64,000 bases of DNA, taken from the NCBI GenBank assembly GCA_965217095.1, contig OZ244235.1, positions 558,001 to 622,000 of the forward strand, read 5' to 3'. This document shows, one piece after another, positions 24,319 through 32,675 of the stretch (within the stretch, counting starts at the first letter, position 1; each line of letters opens with the position of its first letter). This stretch comes from CAYNZV01 sp965217095. GTDB lineage: Bacteria; Latescibacterota; UBA2968; UBA8231. The notes below the pieces were generated by a model, which saw only the letters and a program-made list of their open reading frames with translations, had not been told where the DNA came from and made no database searches. The position numbers and the translations under genes are program-made.

Positions 24319-25984
24319 GTAACCGTTCAGGTCCCTGGGTGATGCGGCCAGGAGAGAGAGGAAACCGGTGGGCTTACCGCGACACTGCGGTGTCTTGGGG
24401 TAGAAGCGAAGGAGCTGGCTGGTGGTAGAGGGCGGCGTAACAAGCCGTGGTGAGATAGTCGAGGACGTGGCGCTCCTGTCGGCGCAGCGTGTCACGCACG
24501 GTAAGCATCCGTTCGACGAAGCGGCTTCCGTCGGGGCTGTGGGTGCCGAAGCTGGTAAGGCGCCACAGGACTCCATGCCGAAGGCCGCGCTCGGCCGCGT
24601 TGTTCGTGGGCTCGACGTCGCCGTTCTTGCGCACGAAGGTCCACAGGGCCGGCTCGATGGCGAGCAGATTGCCGCAGGTTGCGGCCGTCTTGGCGTCGGC
24701 GAACTGCTGCCCATACCAGAGTTCGAAACGAACCCGGAAGCGCAGATGGCGACTGACGTAAACCTGGAAGCTCGACAGTTGCAGGGTGCCATCGCGGATT
24801 CGATGCCACCAGGTAAACAGCTGCTCCGTATACTCCAGCAGTTTCTGACCGACACTGGCCGCCTCGCCGCCGCGCGCCACGAAGTCCTCAAAGGTGCGCC
24901 GCAGATGGGCCCAACAAACTTGGCGGCGAGACATTGGCAGATGTCCGTAGGCCGAGAAGCGATCGGAGCCGACGATCGCGGTGCTGTCGTCGCCGAGCAA
25001 CTCATCGACGACCTCCCGACCGCGGCTCCGGCGAATGGCGAATACCGAGACCCCAGCTGTGATCACCACCCACAGCCAAGCCCGGAGGCGACACTCCCGC
25101 CAGCCGGTCTCGTCGAGGTTGACCGTCGGCTGCTGGCGAACGTAAGCCCGCGCGGCTTCGACGGGCTCGGCGATCGCCGCCGACACCTCTTGTTCCAGCT
25201 GGCTGACCGTGCCCGGACACAGGTGCACGCCGAAGGCGTCGGACAGCAGCGCGACGATGTTGCGCTTGCTCAAGCGGTAGGCGCCCGACAGCAAACCGAC
25301 CCAGGCCTGCACACTGGGCCCGAAGGTCCGGCGCGACACACCCTCCGGCCAGGGCGCTTCGGTCAGAGTGTAGCAATGCCGGCAGCGCAAGGTATGGAAC
25401 TGATACTCGATGACCTGGGCTCGCACCGGAGGTATCACGACCTCCTGGTGACGCAGCGGATGGGGATCGTCGCCGCACAACGCCTGACCGCATCGGCGGC
25501 ACGTGCTCGGCTTGATCGGCACCAACTCGTCCACCTGCTCCACCGACACCAACGAGCGACCGTGGCCTTCGTGACCCGGCTGACCTCCCGGCGACCGACC
25601 CGAAGATCGCCGCTTGCCGGAGCGACGCGAGGCTTGAGAGGCCGACTCCGACGACGATGCCCTGGCGCCGCCACTGCCCCGTCCTTTTCGGCGCGCCAAC
25701 TCCGTTTCCAGCGACGCGATCCTCGCGGCCTGTTGCTCCACTACCTGCTCGAGGTGCGCGACTCGCTCCATGGCATCCAGCAAGTTGACCACCAGCGCCT
25801 GCACCGCCTGTGGCGTGCGTCGCCAGTCGCTGTCCGAGATCGATGGAGGGGCTTGATTCACGGCGTCGCCAGTACCCGTAGAAACGTGCGGACCAACCAA
25901 CCGATTCCAAGATACCAGCGAACGCCGAAACAGAACAGTTCTTTCTCAAACCACTGATCCCACCGTGCGGGACTGAACGCTTAC
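24319..25984 (-). mobile_element. IS66-family insertion sequence (1666 bp), single-transposase type
   Basis: The left end begins GTAACCGTTCAG (24319) and the right end, read inward, GTAAGCGTTCAG (25984), matching at 11 of 12 positions and showing the GTAA start typical of IS66. The 8-bp target duplication AAGAACAG is at 24311-24318 and 25985-25992, the length known for IS66. Only tnpC is present, without tnpA or tnpB, as in the ISBst12-like group. It interrupts the GNAT half of the fusion gene. Confidence 0.93.
24374..25900 (-). CDS. tnpC: IS66 family transposase (TnpC)
   Basis: A 508-residue transposase with the usual IS66 architecture. A coiled-coil leucine-rich N-terminus (LEQVVEQQAARIASLETEL) leads into the low-complexity RRSSGRSPGGQPGHEGH stretch. 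A zinc-finger-like CRRCGQALC and CRHCYTL follow, then the catalytic domain with VNLDETGWRE, GSDRFSAYGH and EPTNNAAERGLR (DDE). The frame is intact. A long open frame on the opposite strand is a shadow of this gene. Confidence 0.93.
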   Translation of the reverse strand: MVGPHVSTGTGDAVNQAPPSISDSDWRRTPQAVQALVVNLLDAMERVAHLEQVVEQQAARIASLETELARRKGRGSGGARASSSESASQASRRSGKRRSSGRSPGGQPGHEGHGRSLVSVEQVDELVPIKPSTCRRCGQALCGDDPHPLRHQEVVIPPVRAQVIEYQFHTLRCRHCYTLTEAPWPEGVSRRTFGPSVQAWVGLLSGAYRLSKRNIVALLSDAFGVHLCPGTVSQLEQEVSAAIAEPVEAARAYVRQQPTVNLDETGWRECRLRAWLWVVITAGVSVFAIRRSRGREVVDELLGDDSTAIVGSDRFSAYGHLPMSRRQVCWAHLRRTFEDFVARGGEAASVGQKLLEYTEQLFTWWHRIRDGTLQLSSFQVYVSRHLRFRVRFELWYGQQFADAKTAATCGNLLAIEPALWTFVRKNGDVEPTNNAAERGLRHGVLWRLTSFGTHSPDGSRFVERMLTVRDTLRRQERHVLDYLTTACYAALYHQPAPSLLPQDTAVSR

Positions 25985-26253
25985 AAGAACAGATCCCTCG
26001 GGTAAGTCGGATTCCATTGCTGGACACCCTTGGTTTTTAGCCACGCGGAACACTCCTCAATAATTCCATAAACGCAGTCGATGTCTTTTTTTGTTGCTCG
26101 AATCATCACTCGCTCAATTGCAATCCATTCGGTTCGAGGAGAATTTCACCCCAAAGTAGCCAGCTTCGGAACATCCTTGTTGGAAACGCCCTGTTACCTG
26201 CCTGTTGCGACTTTGGGTCACGTGTAGCCCTGCCAAAAAGTAAGTCCACTCTG

Positions 26254-27021
26254 TCACTCCAGCAGGCCAACCTTGATATGATCTACCGTGTTGTCAATGA
26301 CGTCCTGACAGGCCGGATCGAGGTTGTCCGCGAGCATTTGCACAGTCAGTACATAGAGCTTCAATCCTGACCTAACCTGGTTAGGGAGATCCTGTCCGGC
26401 TAGGCCGAAAACTTGGCCACTGAGTTTCGCCCACTCGGTGCCTTCTCCAACCGAAGTGACAACCTCCAGATACGACTCGTTATCTCCAGACAGGAGGACT
26501 CCCCGTTGCACCCTCATCACGTTGGCCAGTCCCCAGGAGAGTCCGTGCCGAGCATTGAGTAGCCTTCCGACGTGACCAGTTCTCAGTCCTTCCAGCCCTT
26601 TGTGCGCCTCCTCCGCCCATCCCACCAACTCGTGACTGGCCCATCGATCAGCCTTCTCCTGCAGCGAGGCATCCCAGACAAAGCAACGAGCCCGTACCTG
26701 GACCTCCTGGAAGTACTCCTCTGCATCCCAGAGCGGCTTAGCTGTCTGCACCCCCTTGATACACTCAGAGGCTATTTCGGGTTGCGAGAACCAGTCATTG
26801 ACTGTCGCGGGGGTCGCTTCATTTACTACGACAAGGCGATTACCGATGATGTGAGTTTGGGAATCCGAACTGTTCTTGGTCTCGTCCCTGAGGAACCGGA
26901 CGAGATCGACATCGCCAAAGTGCCCAGCATCCCCTCGGGCGAAGCTCCCCATCAACGCGATTGCTCGTATCTCTGGGGCCAAGAACCTATCTACCAGTGA
27001 GCTGAAGTCAGGTGAGCCCAT
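26254..27021 (-). CDS. Nucleotidyltransferase domain protein
   Basis: A 255-residue protein with the polymerase-beta-type nucleotidyltransferase signature MGSFARGDAGHFGDVDLV (G25, S26 ... D37, D39). A helical C-terminal domain with HELVGWAEEAHKGLEGLRTG follows, similar in layout to aminoglycoside adenylyltransferases. It would transfer a nucleotide to a small-molecule hydroxyl. It ends shortly before the damaged acetyltransferase-methyltransferase gene and starts 16 bases after the serine hydrolase. No resistance phenotype can be claimed. Confidence 0.78.
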   Translation of the reverse strand: MGSPDFSSLVDRFLAPEIRAIALMGSFARGDAGHFGDVDLVRFLRDETKNSSDSQTHIIGNRLVVVNEATPATVNDWFSQPEIASECIKGVQTAKPLWDAEEYFQEVQVRARCFVWDASLQEKADRWASHELVGWAEEAHKGLEGLRTGHVGRLLNARHGLSWGLANVMRVQRGVLLSGDNESYLEVVTSVGEGTEWAKLSGQVFGLAGQDLPNQVRSGLKLYVLTVQMLADNLDPACQDVIDNTVDHIKVGLLE

Positions 27022-27037
27022 TCCTCATATATCTTTG

Positions 27038-28561
27038 TCATGCCGCACGTACTAAGGGATGAAAAGAATCTAGCATGGAGGCTTGGTAGGAAATAGCAAA
27101 GGCAACTTCATTTCCCATGGTACTTGATCGTGACTCCATAGAATCGCCTCCAAGTCTAAAGGTGGATACAACGTTAAAAATCTCTGGGCATTCTTTGGTC
27201 ACCGAGTCCACCTCAGATACTCTCTCGATCTTCCACACGCTCAAGCCCTGGGACGCCCAGGAATCTGAGAGCTTTGACAACATTCCTTCTGCCCAGGTAC
27301 GAAGACGTCTTTCATCCGTCCTACCAATCGCATTGAGGTCTACATCGTCCGTCCTCAAAATGGCTCTGATGACCGGCATAAAAGCCGTCAACATACCGCG
27401 GCCACTCGCCGTACCCAACGAAAATGTGTAGTGAATTGTGGGTTGCTTTCTGAGAAACGAGACCAACTCGATATTTGGCATCGTGTCCATAACATCTGTG
27501 GTCAATGTCAATGCTTCTTGCGCCATTTCCGAGCAGGTGAAAGTGGCCTGCGATGCGAAACCCTCATGAAGCTGCCTGAGAGCTTCCCCGTGATCCTTGC
27601 TAACCCACCTCAAACGAGAAAGCGCCGGTTGATTTCCTCCAATGACAGCCCCGATAATCTCTGCCCATACTCGATCTCCGTGTGCGCTATTGGTTAGAAT
27701 CACTGCGCCGCGTTTTTGCTCTGGGAAGGCCAGAGCAAAGTTCCGAACGTTCGCCCCACCCCAATGCCAATACGATAATCCATCACTATTGTGCTGTAAT
27801 CCCCATCCCAGGCCCCATGACAATGCTTCGTCCAAACGCGCTTGTGGTTTCAACATTTCGGCGACAGGGTCGCGTTGATCTAATCTCATAAACTCGATCA
27901 TGAACTTGGCGTAGTCTGCAGCTGTAATGTAGAGAGTGGCAGCGGTCGTCCCCACCCTGGCCGCCGAGGGACGGTCCTGGTGGTCATGCCCCACGGAAAC
28001 ATCGACTGGTAGGCTTGCTTCGGTAAAGCAACTGTCCTGCATGCCGAGGGGTGACAGTACCCTCTTCGACATGAACTCTGAGACAGAAATTGAAGAGAGA
28101 TGGGCAATTACCGCCGCCAAATAGTTGATCCCTCCAGTCGAATAGGAGAATACCGCTCCTGGATCCAGCACGATTTCGGGTGATCTGGCATGCGAGAGTC
28201 CGCTGGTATGCGACAACACCATTCTTAGCGTGACATCCGTAAGTCGGGACTCAGAAACGACAAAAGGTTCCTGAAGATAATCCTCCAATGGGGTGTCCAA
28301 TCCCAATTCGCCCGACTCGCACATCTTTACGGCCGCGTACGCAAAAAGCGGTTTGTCGAAGGAAGCTGATTGGAAGGTCGTGCGATCATTTACGGGTTCT
28401 CCGGTAGTTGCGTTCTTCACCCCGAAGCCCTCTGCCCAGGCACATTCGCCGTTTCTTATCAGAGCGATCGACGCTCCCGGGACGTGACAATCTTGAATGA
28501 GACCAGGGATCAATTTCTCCAGATTTGATACGATAGTTTCGGTGAGAACGTTGAGTGCCAT
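27038..28561 (-). CDS. Serine hydrolase, beta-lactamase class C family
   Basis: A 507-residue protein. The N-terminal 330 residues form a class C beta-lactamase/DD-peptidase-type domain with S67-F-D-K70 (S-x-x-K) in FQSASFDKPLFAYA, the YSTGGINYL region at the usual Tyr motif position, and HWGGANVRNFALAFP in place of the K-T-G triad (HxG, as in esterases of this family). A C-terminal domain of about 150 residues resembles the lipocalin-like tail of some relatives. There is no signal peptide, which argues against a periplasmic beta-lactamase and for a cytoplasmic esterase or peptidase. Confidence 0.82.
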   Translation of the reverse strand: MALNVLTETIVSNLEKLIPGLIQDCHVPGASIALIRNGECAWAEGFGVKNATTGEPVNDRTTFQSASFDKPLFAYAAVKMCESGELGLDTPLEDYLQEPFVVSESRLTDVTLRMVLSHTSGLSHARSPEIVLDPGAVFSYSTGGINYLAAVIAHLSSISVSEFMSKRVLSPLGMQDSCFTEASLPVDVSVGHDHQDRPSAARVGTTAATLYITAADYAKFMIEFMRLDQRDPVAEMLKPQARLDEALSWGLGWGLQHNSDGLSYWHWGGANVRNFALAFPEQKRGAVILTNSAHGDRVWAEIIGAVIGGNQPALSRLRWVSKDHGEALRQLHEGFASQATFTCSEMAQEALTLTTDVMDTMPNIELVSFLRKQPTIHYTFSLGTASGRGMLTAFMPVIRAILRTDDVDLNAIGRTDERRLRTWAEGMLSKLSDSWASQGLSVWKIERVSEVDSVTKECPEIFNVVSTFRLGGDSMESRSSTMGNEVAFAISYQASMLDSFHPLVRAA

Positions 28562-28595
28562 GAAAGAGAATTAGGAAATTTCCTTTGACGCTGGA

Positions 28596-29557
28596 TCAAC
28601 CATGAGTTTCGAGTTTACAGTGGGCATAGATTTCGACCGATGGGTCTTTATCGTCCGCACGAAATCCAAGGCTTGAATAGAGCCGCATCGCGGGAAGCCA
28701 ATGACGGGCAGTGCCAGTGAAGAAGCGCCATCCCGGTTGGGCGACGAATTGACGCAGCTTCTGCATGCACCTAATACACAGGTAGCGGCCCAGTTCTTGC
28801 CCTTGAAATGCAGGCGCAATGAACAAATTGAGAGCGTCCAACGTCTCCGAGTCGCGAGCGACACATCCAATGCTGAAACCTATGATTCTGCCGTTGTGCA
28901 ATAGTGTCGTCCAAGATTTGATACTATCCTCGCGTTGCGAGCATTGTTCGGCATCCTGAAGGCGGTCGGCTTCCATTGCTCTTTCTCCCACTCCGTAAGG
29001 CCAGGATAGTGTTCGATGTCGGCCTCGTACCATACACGAGCGACCTCTGACAACCTCTCCGCCGAATAGTCGGCTTCTTCAATCCCGGCCGGCAGTTGGG
29101 GCAGCACGAGCGTACGGAGAACATCGAAAGGAGCGACCAGTCTGATTCTGGGCGTCATTTCAAAATCCATGAGCGGCAGCATCCCTGCATAGTAGGCGTT
29201 GTGAGATGGCACACTTTCGACAATGCATGTGAATAGTTTTAAAGCGCCCTGCCGCTGGGATTCCGATTTGATGGCTTCAACCGCTGACTGGACGACCTGG
29301 TATCGTGCTTTCCAGTCCGTTGGGACGATGTACTTGATTGCGGAACCCTGTTCGCCAAAGAGACTGGTTTTCACCAACGCCGCCGCGCCGCTTGACGACT
29401 CGAGTAGGTAAAACCGGTCACCCGTTCTTTCCCGACTTTCGTCAATGAAAGCCGCGATCTCTTCGTCGCGATAGCAGAGCACGGGGAAAATGCGTTCCAC
29501 CGCATCACGCAGATACTCCCTATGCTCCGAGTGGTCCTGTTGAACAAGCGAGGCCAT
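28596..29557 (-). pseudogene. Two-domain GNAT acetyltransferase, frameshifted
   Basis: The first part, from ATG 29557, includes IVPTDWKARYQVVQSAVEAIK and LTEWEKEQWKPTAFRMPNNARN, and stops at 28880 out of phase. The family sequence continues in another frame as EDSIKSWTTLLHNGRIIGFSIG, then the acetyl-CoA-binding region APAFQGQELGRYLC and a C-terminal AMRLYSSLGF, ending at 28596. One extra base near 28925-28932 explains the break. Corrected length is about 320 residues, consistent with tandem GNAT domains. Confidence 0.75.
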
Positions 29558-29714
29558 TTAGGACGCCTCCTTCGGGACGAGCCAACGACCGTCGATATCG
29601 ATTCCCGCCACGTTTCTCAAACGCGATTTCCGCACGTGCTCGTGGGCTGCGAACCTGCTGCAGCCTGGCGTGTTAGGCGTTGGTGCGGCTTTGGGTGGGG
29701 ACCCCCTCGATCCT

Positions 29715-30454
29715 TCACCCTGGTTTGATGGCAACTGTGATCATCTGCGCACTACTTCGATGAAAAGGTTCGCCAGATATTGACCCGTATGTATTCTCTA
29801 TTTTTAGCCCGACTCGTTCAACAAGTCTCTTCATTTCGCGCGGCGTATACCATCTCTGAGAGGATCGGTTTCGGGGCTCATCGATACCGTTCACGATTCT
29901 CCGCAAGTGCATCCGACCCTTGCGACTGTCCCACCTAGACTTGAACAGGATTTCGCCAATCTCGTGCTGTTTGCGGAAGTTCCGGAGAATCCGCTCTCGA
30001 TTCAGCTGATCAATAAGTAGCCGTCCTCCAGGACGCAATCCTTTGGCGTAGCGGTCTATCAAGTCGAGATTCTGTTGATCGGAGAAATAGCCAATGCTGT
30101 AGAACCAGTTGTAGATTCCGTGAAATTCACCTTCAGGTATCTCTGCGTATCTAAGATTCTCCACGCGCAGTTCAATCTGCAGTCCCTCCCGTCGTGCCCT
30201 TCTTCTCGATCTCTCGATAAACAATCTTCGAAGATCTATTCCTACGACGTGGACCCCGCTATGAACGAGTGGAGTGAAACGCGACCTGCTCCGCAAGGAG
30301 CATCCAGCGCGCGCTGATTTGCGCGAAGTCCCAGTACCCGCTTTACGAAGGATGCCTCGATTTCTCCGCCCTTATCGGGTCGAAGCCACATGCTGTCGTC
30401 CATCGTCTCAAACCACTCTCGCTCCTCGGGTTGTCGTTCAGTGTTGAGGCTCAT
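29715..30454 (-). pseudogene. Class I SAM-dependent methyltransferase, frameshifted
   Basis: The start MSLNTERQPEERE at 30454 runs to the SAM-binding motif RALDAPCGAGRVSL, then the frame closes at 30242. The continuation in the next frame reads PLVHSGVHVVGIDL (motif II acidic end), FHGIYNWFYSIGYF and GLRPGGRLLIDQL to the stop at 29715. One missing base near 30275 restores a protein of about 245 residues of the methyltransferase 25/11 type. The start overlaps the end of the gene at 30438, suggesting an operon. Confidence 0.78.
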
Positions 30455-31439
30455 AGTCGATGGTCAAAGAACACTCGGCGGTTCGCTGAGAATCGAAATT
30501 GGTGACCACGAGGCTCCAATAGGATCCGGCCATCGAGCGAATTTCCCCCTCCGTGATCTCGATGGATGTCTCTAACGGCTCCTTCAGGCCGTTGGAGTCC
30601 AAGCGGCTGCTCATGTGCACACTGCTTCCGTGAAACATCATCATAACGTGGCCGGAATCCTGGTGAGTCAGACTAGCGGCGAATCGTGTAGGTCGGACAA
30701 ACCTGAAAAAAAACTCCTTCATGAAGCGAACGTCGACACTTCCGCCCTCGGCTCGTGAAAATCTATGAACCCCTGGCGGATCAGTCTCGTGAACAGTGCA
30801 GGCGAACTCCGAAACTGGTCGCGCCAGAAGCCGCCGGGCCAATTGAGCGAAGAATCGTTTGTACGTTGGCGTCCAGGTCGGCGGAGAACCGGCAAATCCA
30901 ACGAATGTGTGATTGCCCTGTCGAATTATCGGGGCATAGTTCGGACTCTTTTTCATTCTAGCGATCACCTCAGTGACTGACGCATCGTCCCACGCGGGAG
31001 CGAAGACGGCAACGTTGTCGTCATGAGGTATCTGCGACGCATCGACAGCCGGCAATCGACAAGCGACGACGGAATCAGGAGAATCGTCGCACTCTCCAAG
31101 CTGAAACACGATCTCCGGCTCACGGACGGAGCTGAAGTCGCACGTGCGGTCGCTGCAGATCTCCAGATCAAGCCCGCCAAACAACTGTGCCGCGCCGCGG
31201 CCAATTCCGATCACCCTTGGCTGGCGCAGTCCCTCCAACGTTTGATCGCTAAGCTCAGGATTGTTTCGTGGCTGCCTTGCTAGAGAGAGAACCAATACGT
31301 CCGCATCCGAGTCGATGGCCTCCTCTACCGAATCCACCTCCGTCGCAGTGGCCGATGTATATTCTCTCAACACATCCACTAATCGCATGCCCCCTTTTGT
31401 AGGAGAGTGCAGCTCTGCGACTGCGAAGTTGATCGCCAT
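30438..31439 (-). CDS. Hypothetical protein with N-terminal Rossmann-like and C-terminal beta-rich parts
   Basis: A 333-residue protein I do not recognise. The first half alternates strands and helices (AINFAVAELHSPTKGGMRLVD, DADVLVLSLARQPR, VIGIGRGAAQLFGGLDLEI, VAVFAPAWDDASV, YAPIIRQGNHTFVGFAG), as in class I glutamine amidotransferase-like folds. The catalytic Cys expected at GRG-A is replaced by Ala (GIGRGAAQLF). The C-terminal third is beta-rich. ATG 31439 follows GTGGAG. It overlaps the following methyltransferase start by 17 bases. No signal peptide. Function unknown; a non-catalytic relative of that fold is only a guess. Confidence 0.55.
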   Translation of the reverse strand: MAINFAVAELHSPTKGGMRLVDVLREYTSATATEVDSVEEAIDSDADVLVLSLARQPRNNPELSDQTLEGLRQPRVIGIGRGAAQLFGGLDLEICSDRTCDFSSVREPEIVFQLGECDDSPDSVVACRLPAVDASQIPHDDNVAVFAPAWDDASVTEVIARMKKSPNYAPIIRQGNHTFVGFAGSPPTWTPTYKRFFAQLARRLLARPVSEFACTVHETDPPGVHRFSRAEGGSVDVRFMKEFFFRFVRPTRFAASLTHQDSGHVMMMFHGSSVHMSSRLDSNGLKEPLETSIEITEGEIRSMAGSYWSLVVTNFDSQRTAECSLTIDYEPQH

Positions 31440-31583
31440 GGTCTCCACTACTTCAATGGCCTACAAGGTGCTCGCCGTGCAGGGATGAGCCGAGAGCAGA
31501 ATCAGCACCGGAGTAGTAGAACCGATCCAGCCCGGCGAATAACCGTGTGGGCGTCCAAGGACATTTAATCTTGCGCACTCTCT

Positions 31584-31910
31584 CTAATCACGACTTGGCC
31601 AGGAGAGCTTGTACATCTTTCGTAGCTGGGCGCCCATGCGGTCCAGTTCCTCGCGTGGCGCCTCAGGCGCCCGTTGGCCAAGTTGTACGTGGTCATCAAC
31701 GTGCCTTGGAATAATGTGCACATGAACATGCAACGTTTCGAAGCCTTCATGCATGAGGTACGTACAACTGCTACTTGACAGTACTCTAGAAAGCGTGTGA
31801 GCCAGCCGCATACTGATGAATAACACATGCCCGGACAGCTCTGGCAGAAGCGCCGTAGGCGTGTAGCCGGAAGTGCGGCTTTTATGAGAAGTTCTCTCTC
31901 TGAGTCGCAC
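31584..31910 (-). pseudogene. HIT family hydrolase remnant
   Basis: The frame includes ALLPELSGHVLFISMRLAHTLS and then HEGFETLHVHVHIIPRHVDD, the HxHxHxxPR histidine triad. The N-terminal zinc/cysteine part and about 40-50 residues normally found between the GHVLFI strand and the histidine triad are missing. At about 108 residues it is shorter than a working HIT protein, so I read it as a degraded copy. The triad itself is intact, so a minimal active protein cannot be excluded. Confidence 0.55.
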
Positions 31911-31984
31911 TTCTCATATCGGTTCCAGTACACAACCGATCACGCATGGCAGAGTCTCTCCATATCGCCCTTCCCAACCTGCGG

Positions 31985-32440
31985 CTACGCTTTTGCTTTT
32001 TTTACTTTCGCTTTCGGTGACTTGCTAGCGGCTTTGGTCGGCTTGCCGGGTGAGCGCAACAACTTTGCGACCTCCGCGGCCTCTTTGCCGCCCTTTTTCG
32101 CATGCGCCATGAGCGAAATCCCGTGCGGCCCTGGTTCGTCTATTACGGACGGATCGTCAGCCACAACGGCCTGCACAATGGCCAACTTTCCCAGCATGGC
32201 CGCGGCAAACAGATCTATGCGGGCGCCCCTTTGCAGCATATACTCTGCGATATCCTTACAGCTCATGTGCGCTGCCGCTCCTAGCCCCGTCTCCCAGTCA
32301 CCTCCGCCCCAATCCCAGCTGGCATTGGCTAGCGCTGGTTCTTTCTTGAGCAGTTTCTTAACGCTGGCGAAATCGCCGTGTGCGTCGTTGACGAATTGGT
32401 GAACCAAATCTGTATCGATAGCTGGCTTGTTTGGAGACAT
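31985..32440 (-). CDS. Ankyrin-repeat-like protein with lysine-rich tail
   Basis: A 151-residue protein with two to three degenerate ankyrin repeats (DLVHQFVNDAHGDFASVKKLL, GLGAAAHMSCKDIAEYMLQRGA, IDLFAAAMLGKLAIVQAVV, SLMAHAKKGGKEAAEVAKLL). A basic tail of about 25 residues rich in Lys, Ala and Pro ends KAKVKKAKA. The ATG at 32440 follows AAAGGAAA. Ankyrin repeats mediate protein binding, and the basic tail may contact nucleic acid or membrane. Small stand-alone proteins of this layout occur in many soil and marine bacteria with unknown roles. Confidence 0.75.
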   Translation of the reverse strand: MSPNKPAIDTDLVHQFVNDAHGDFASVKKLLKKEPALANASWDWGGGDWETGLGAAAHMSCKDIAEYMLQRGARIDLFAAAMLGKLAIVQAVVADDPSVIDEPGPHGISLMAHAKKGGKEAAEVAKLLRSPGKPTKAASKSPKAKVKKAKA

Positions 32441-32675
32441 GCTGGTTTTCCTTTGATTTAGTGGTGGAATCTCGCCTCGGTGTACTCGTTGTAGACCTTG
32501 GCTTATTTCGCTGATAAGTAAGATAAACTGATTCGGTATTTCTCACGTTCTCAAGGTTTACCCTGAGCCTGACGAAGGATTGCCCGAAGGGTCATTGGCA
32601 GAGCCGCCGCAGCGGAAACCGCTGTGTTATCGGTTGTGTGCACGCCGATGTGACGTAAAGTCTTTCCCATTGTAG

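Larger units (their letters stand above)
21576..26106 (-). pseudogene. GNAT acetyltransferase-SAM methyltransferase fusion gene, interrupted by two insertion sequences
   Basis: Three fragments of one gene remain. Fragment a (26106-25985) encodes the GNAT start, MIRATKKDIDCVYGIIEE and QWNPTYPRDLF. Fragment b (24310-23420) holds the rest of the acetyltransferase (VWYLCRFAVPRRLKGKKLG, NPFLQSYYSNLGYQCAGE) and, in the same frame, a class I methyltransferase (VTPVPPAWTESDSQKF, VVEIYSGQGLL, SLAIHHLD). Fragment c (21777-21576) is the methyltransferase C-terminus (RWNHYRTPDPRDKPSSLYEQ, AGHAIFGGKK). Removing the IS66 element with one AAGAACAG copy and the IS1380 element with one TTAG copy leaves 1215 bases, 405 codons, with no stop. 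Both insertions look recent. It was probably a small-molecule or antibiotic-modifying bifunctional enzyme. The start is uncertain by a few codons. Confidence 0.88.

Noticed and set aside
24422..25957. Long plus-strand open frame opposite the IS66 transposase
   Set aside because: The translated sequence is Arg/Ala/Gln-rich without motifs, while the minus strand carries a complete IS66 transposase with DDE residues.
26254..28561. Antibiotic resistance genes (aminoglycoside adenylyltransferase, beta-lactamase)
   Set aside because: Only superfamily motifs are present. The hydrolase lacks a signal peptide and the KTG triad, so no resistance function is claimed.
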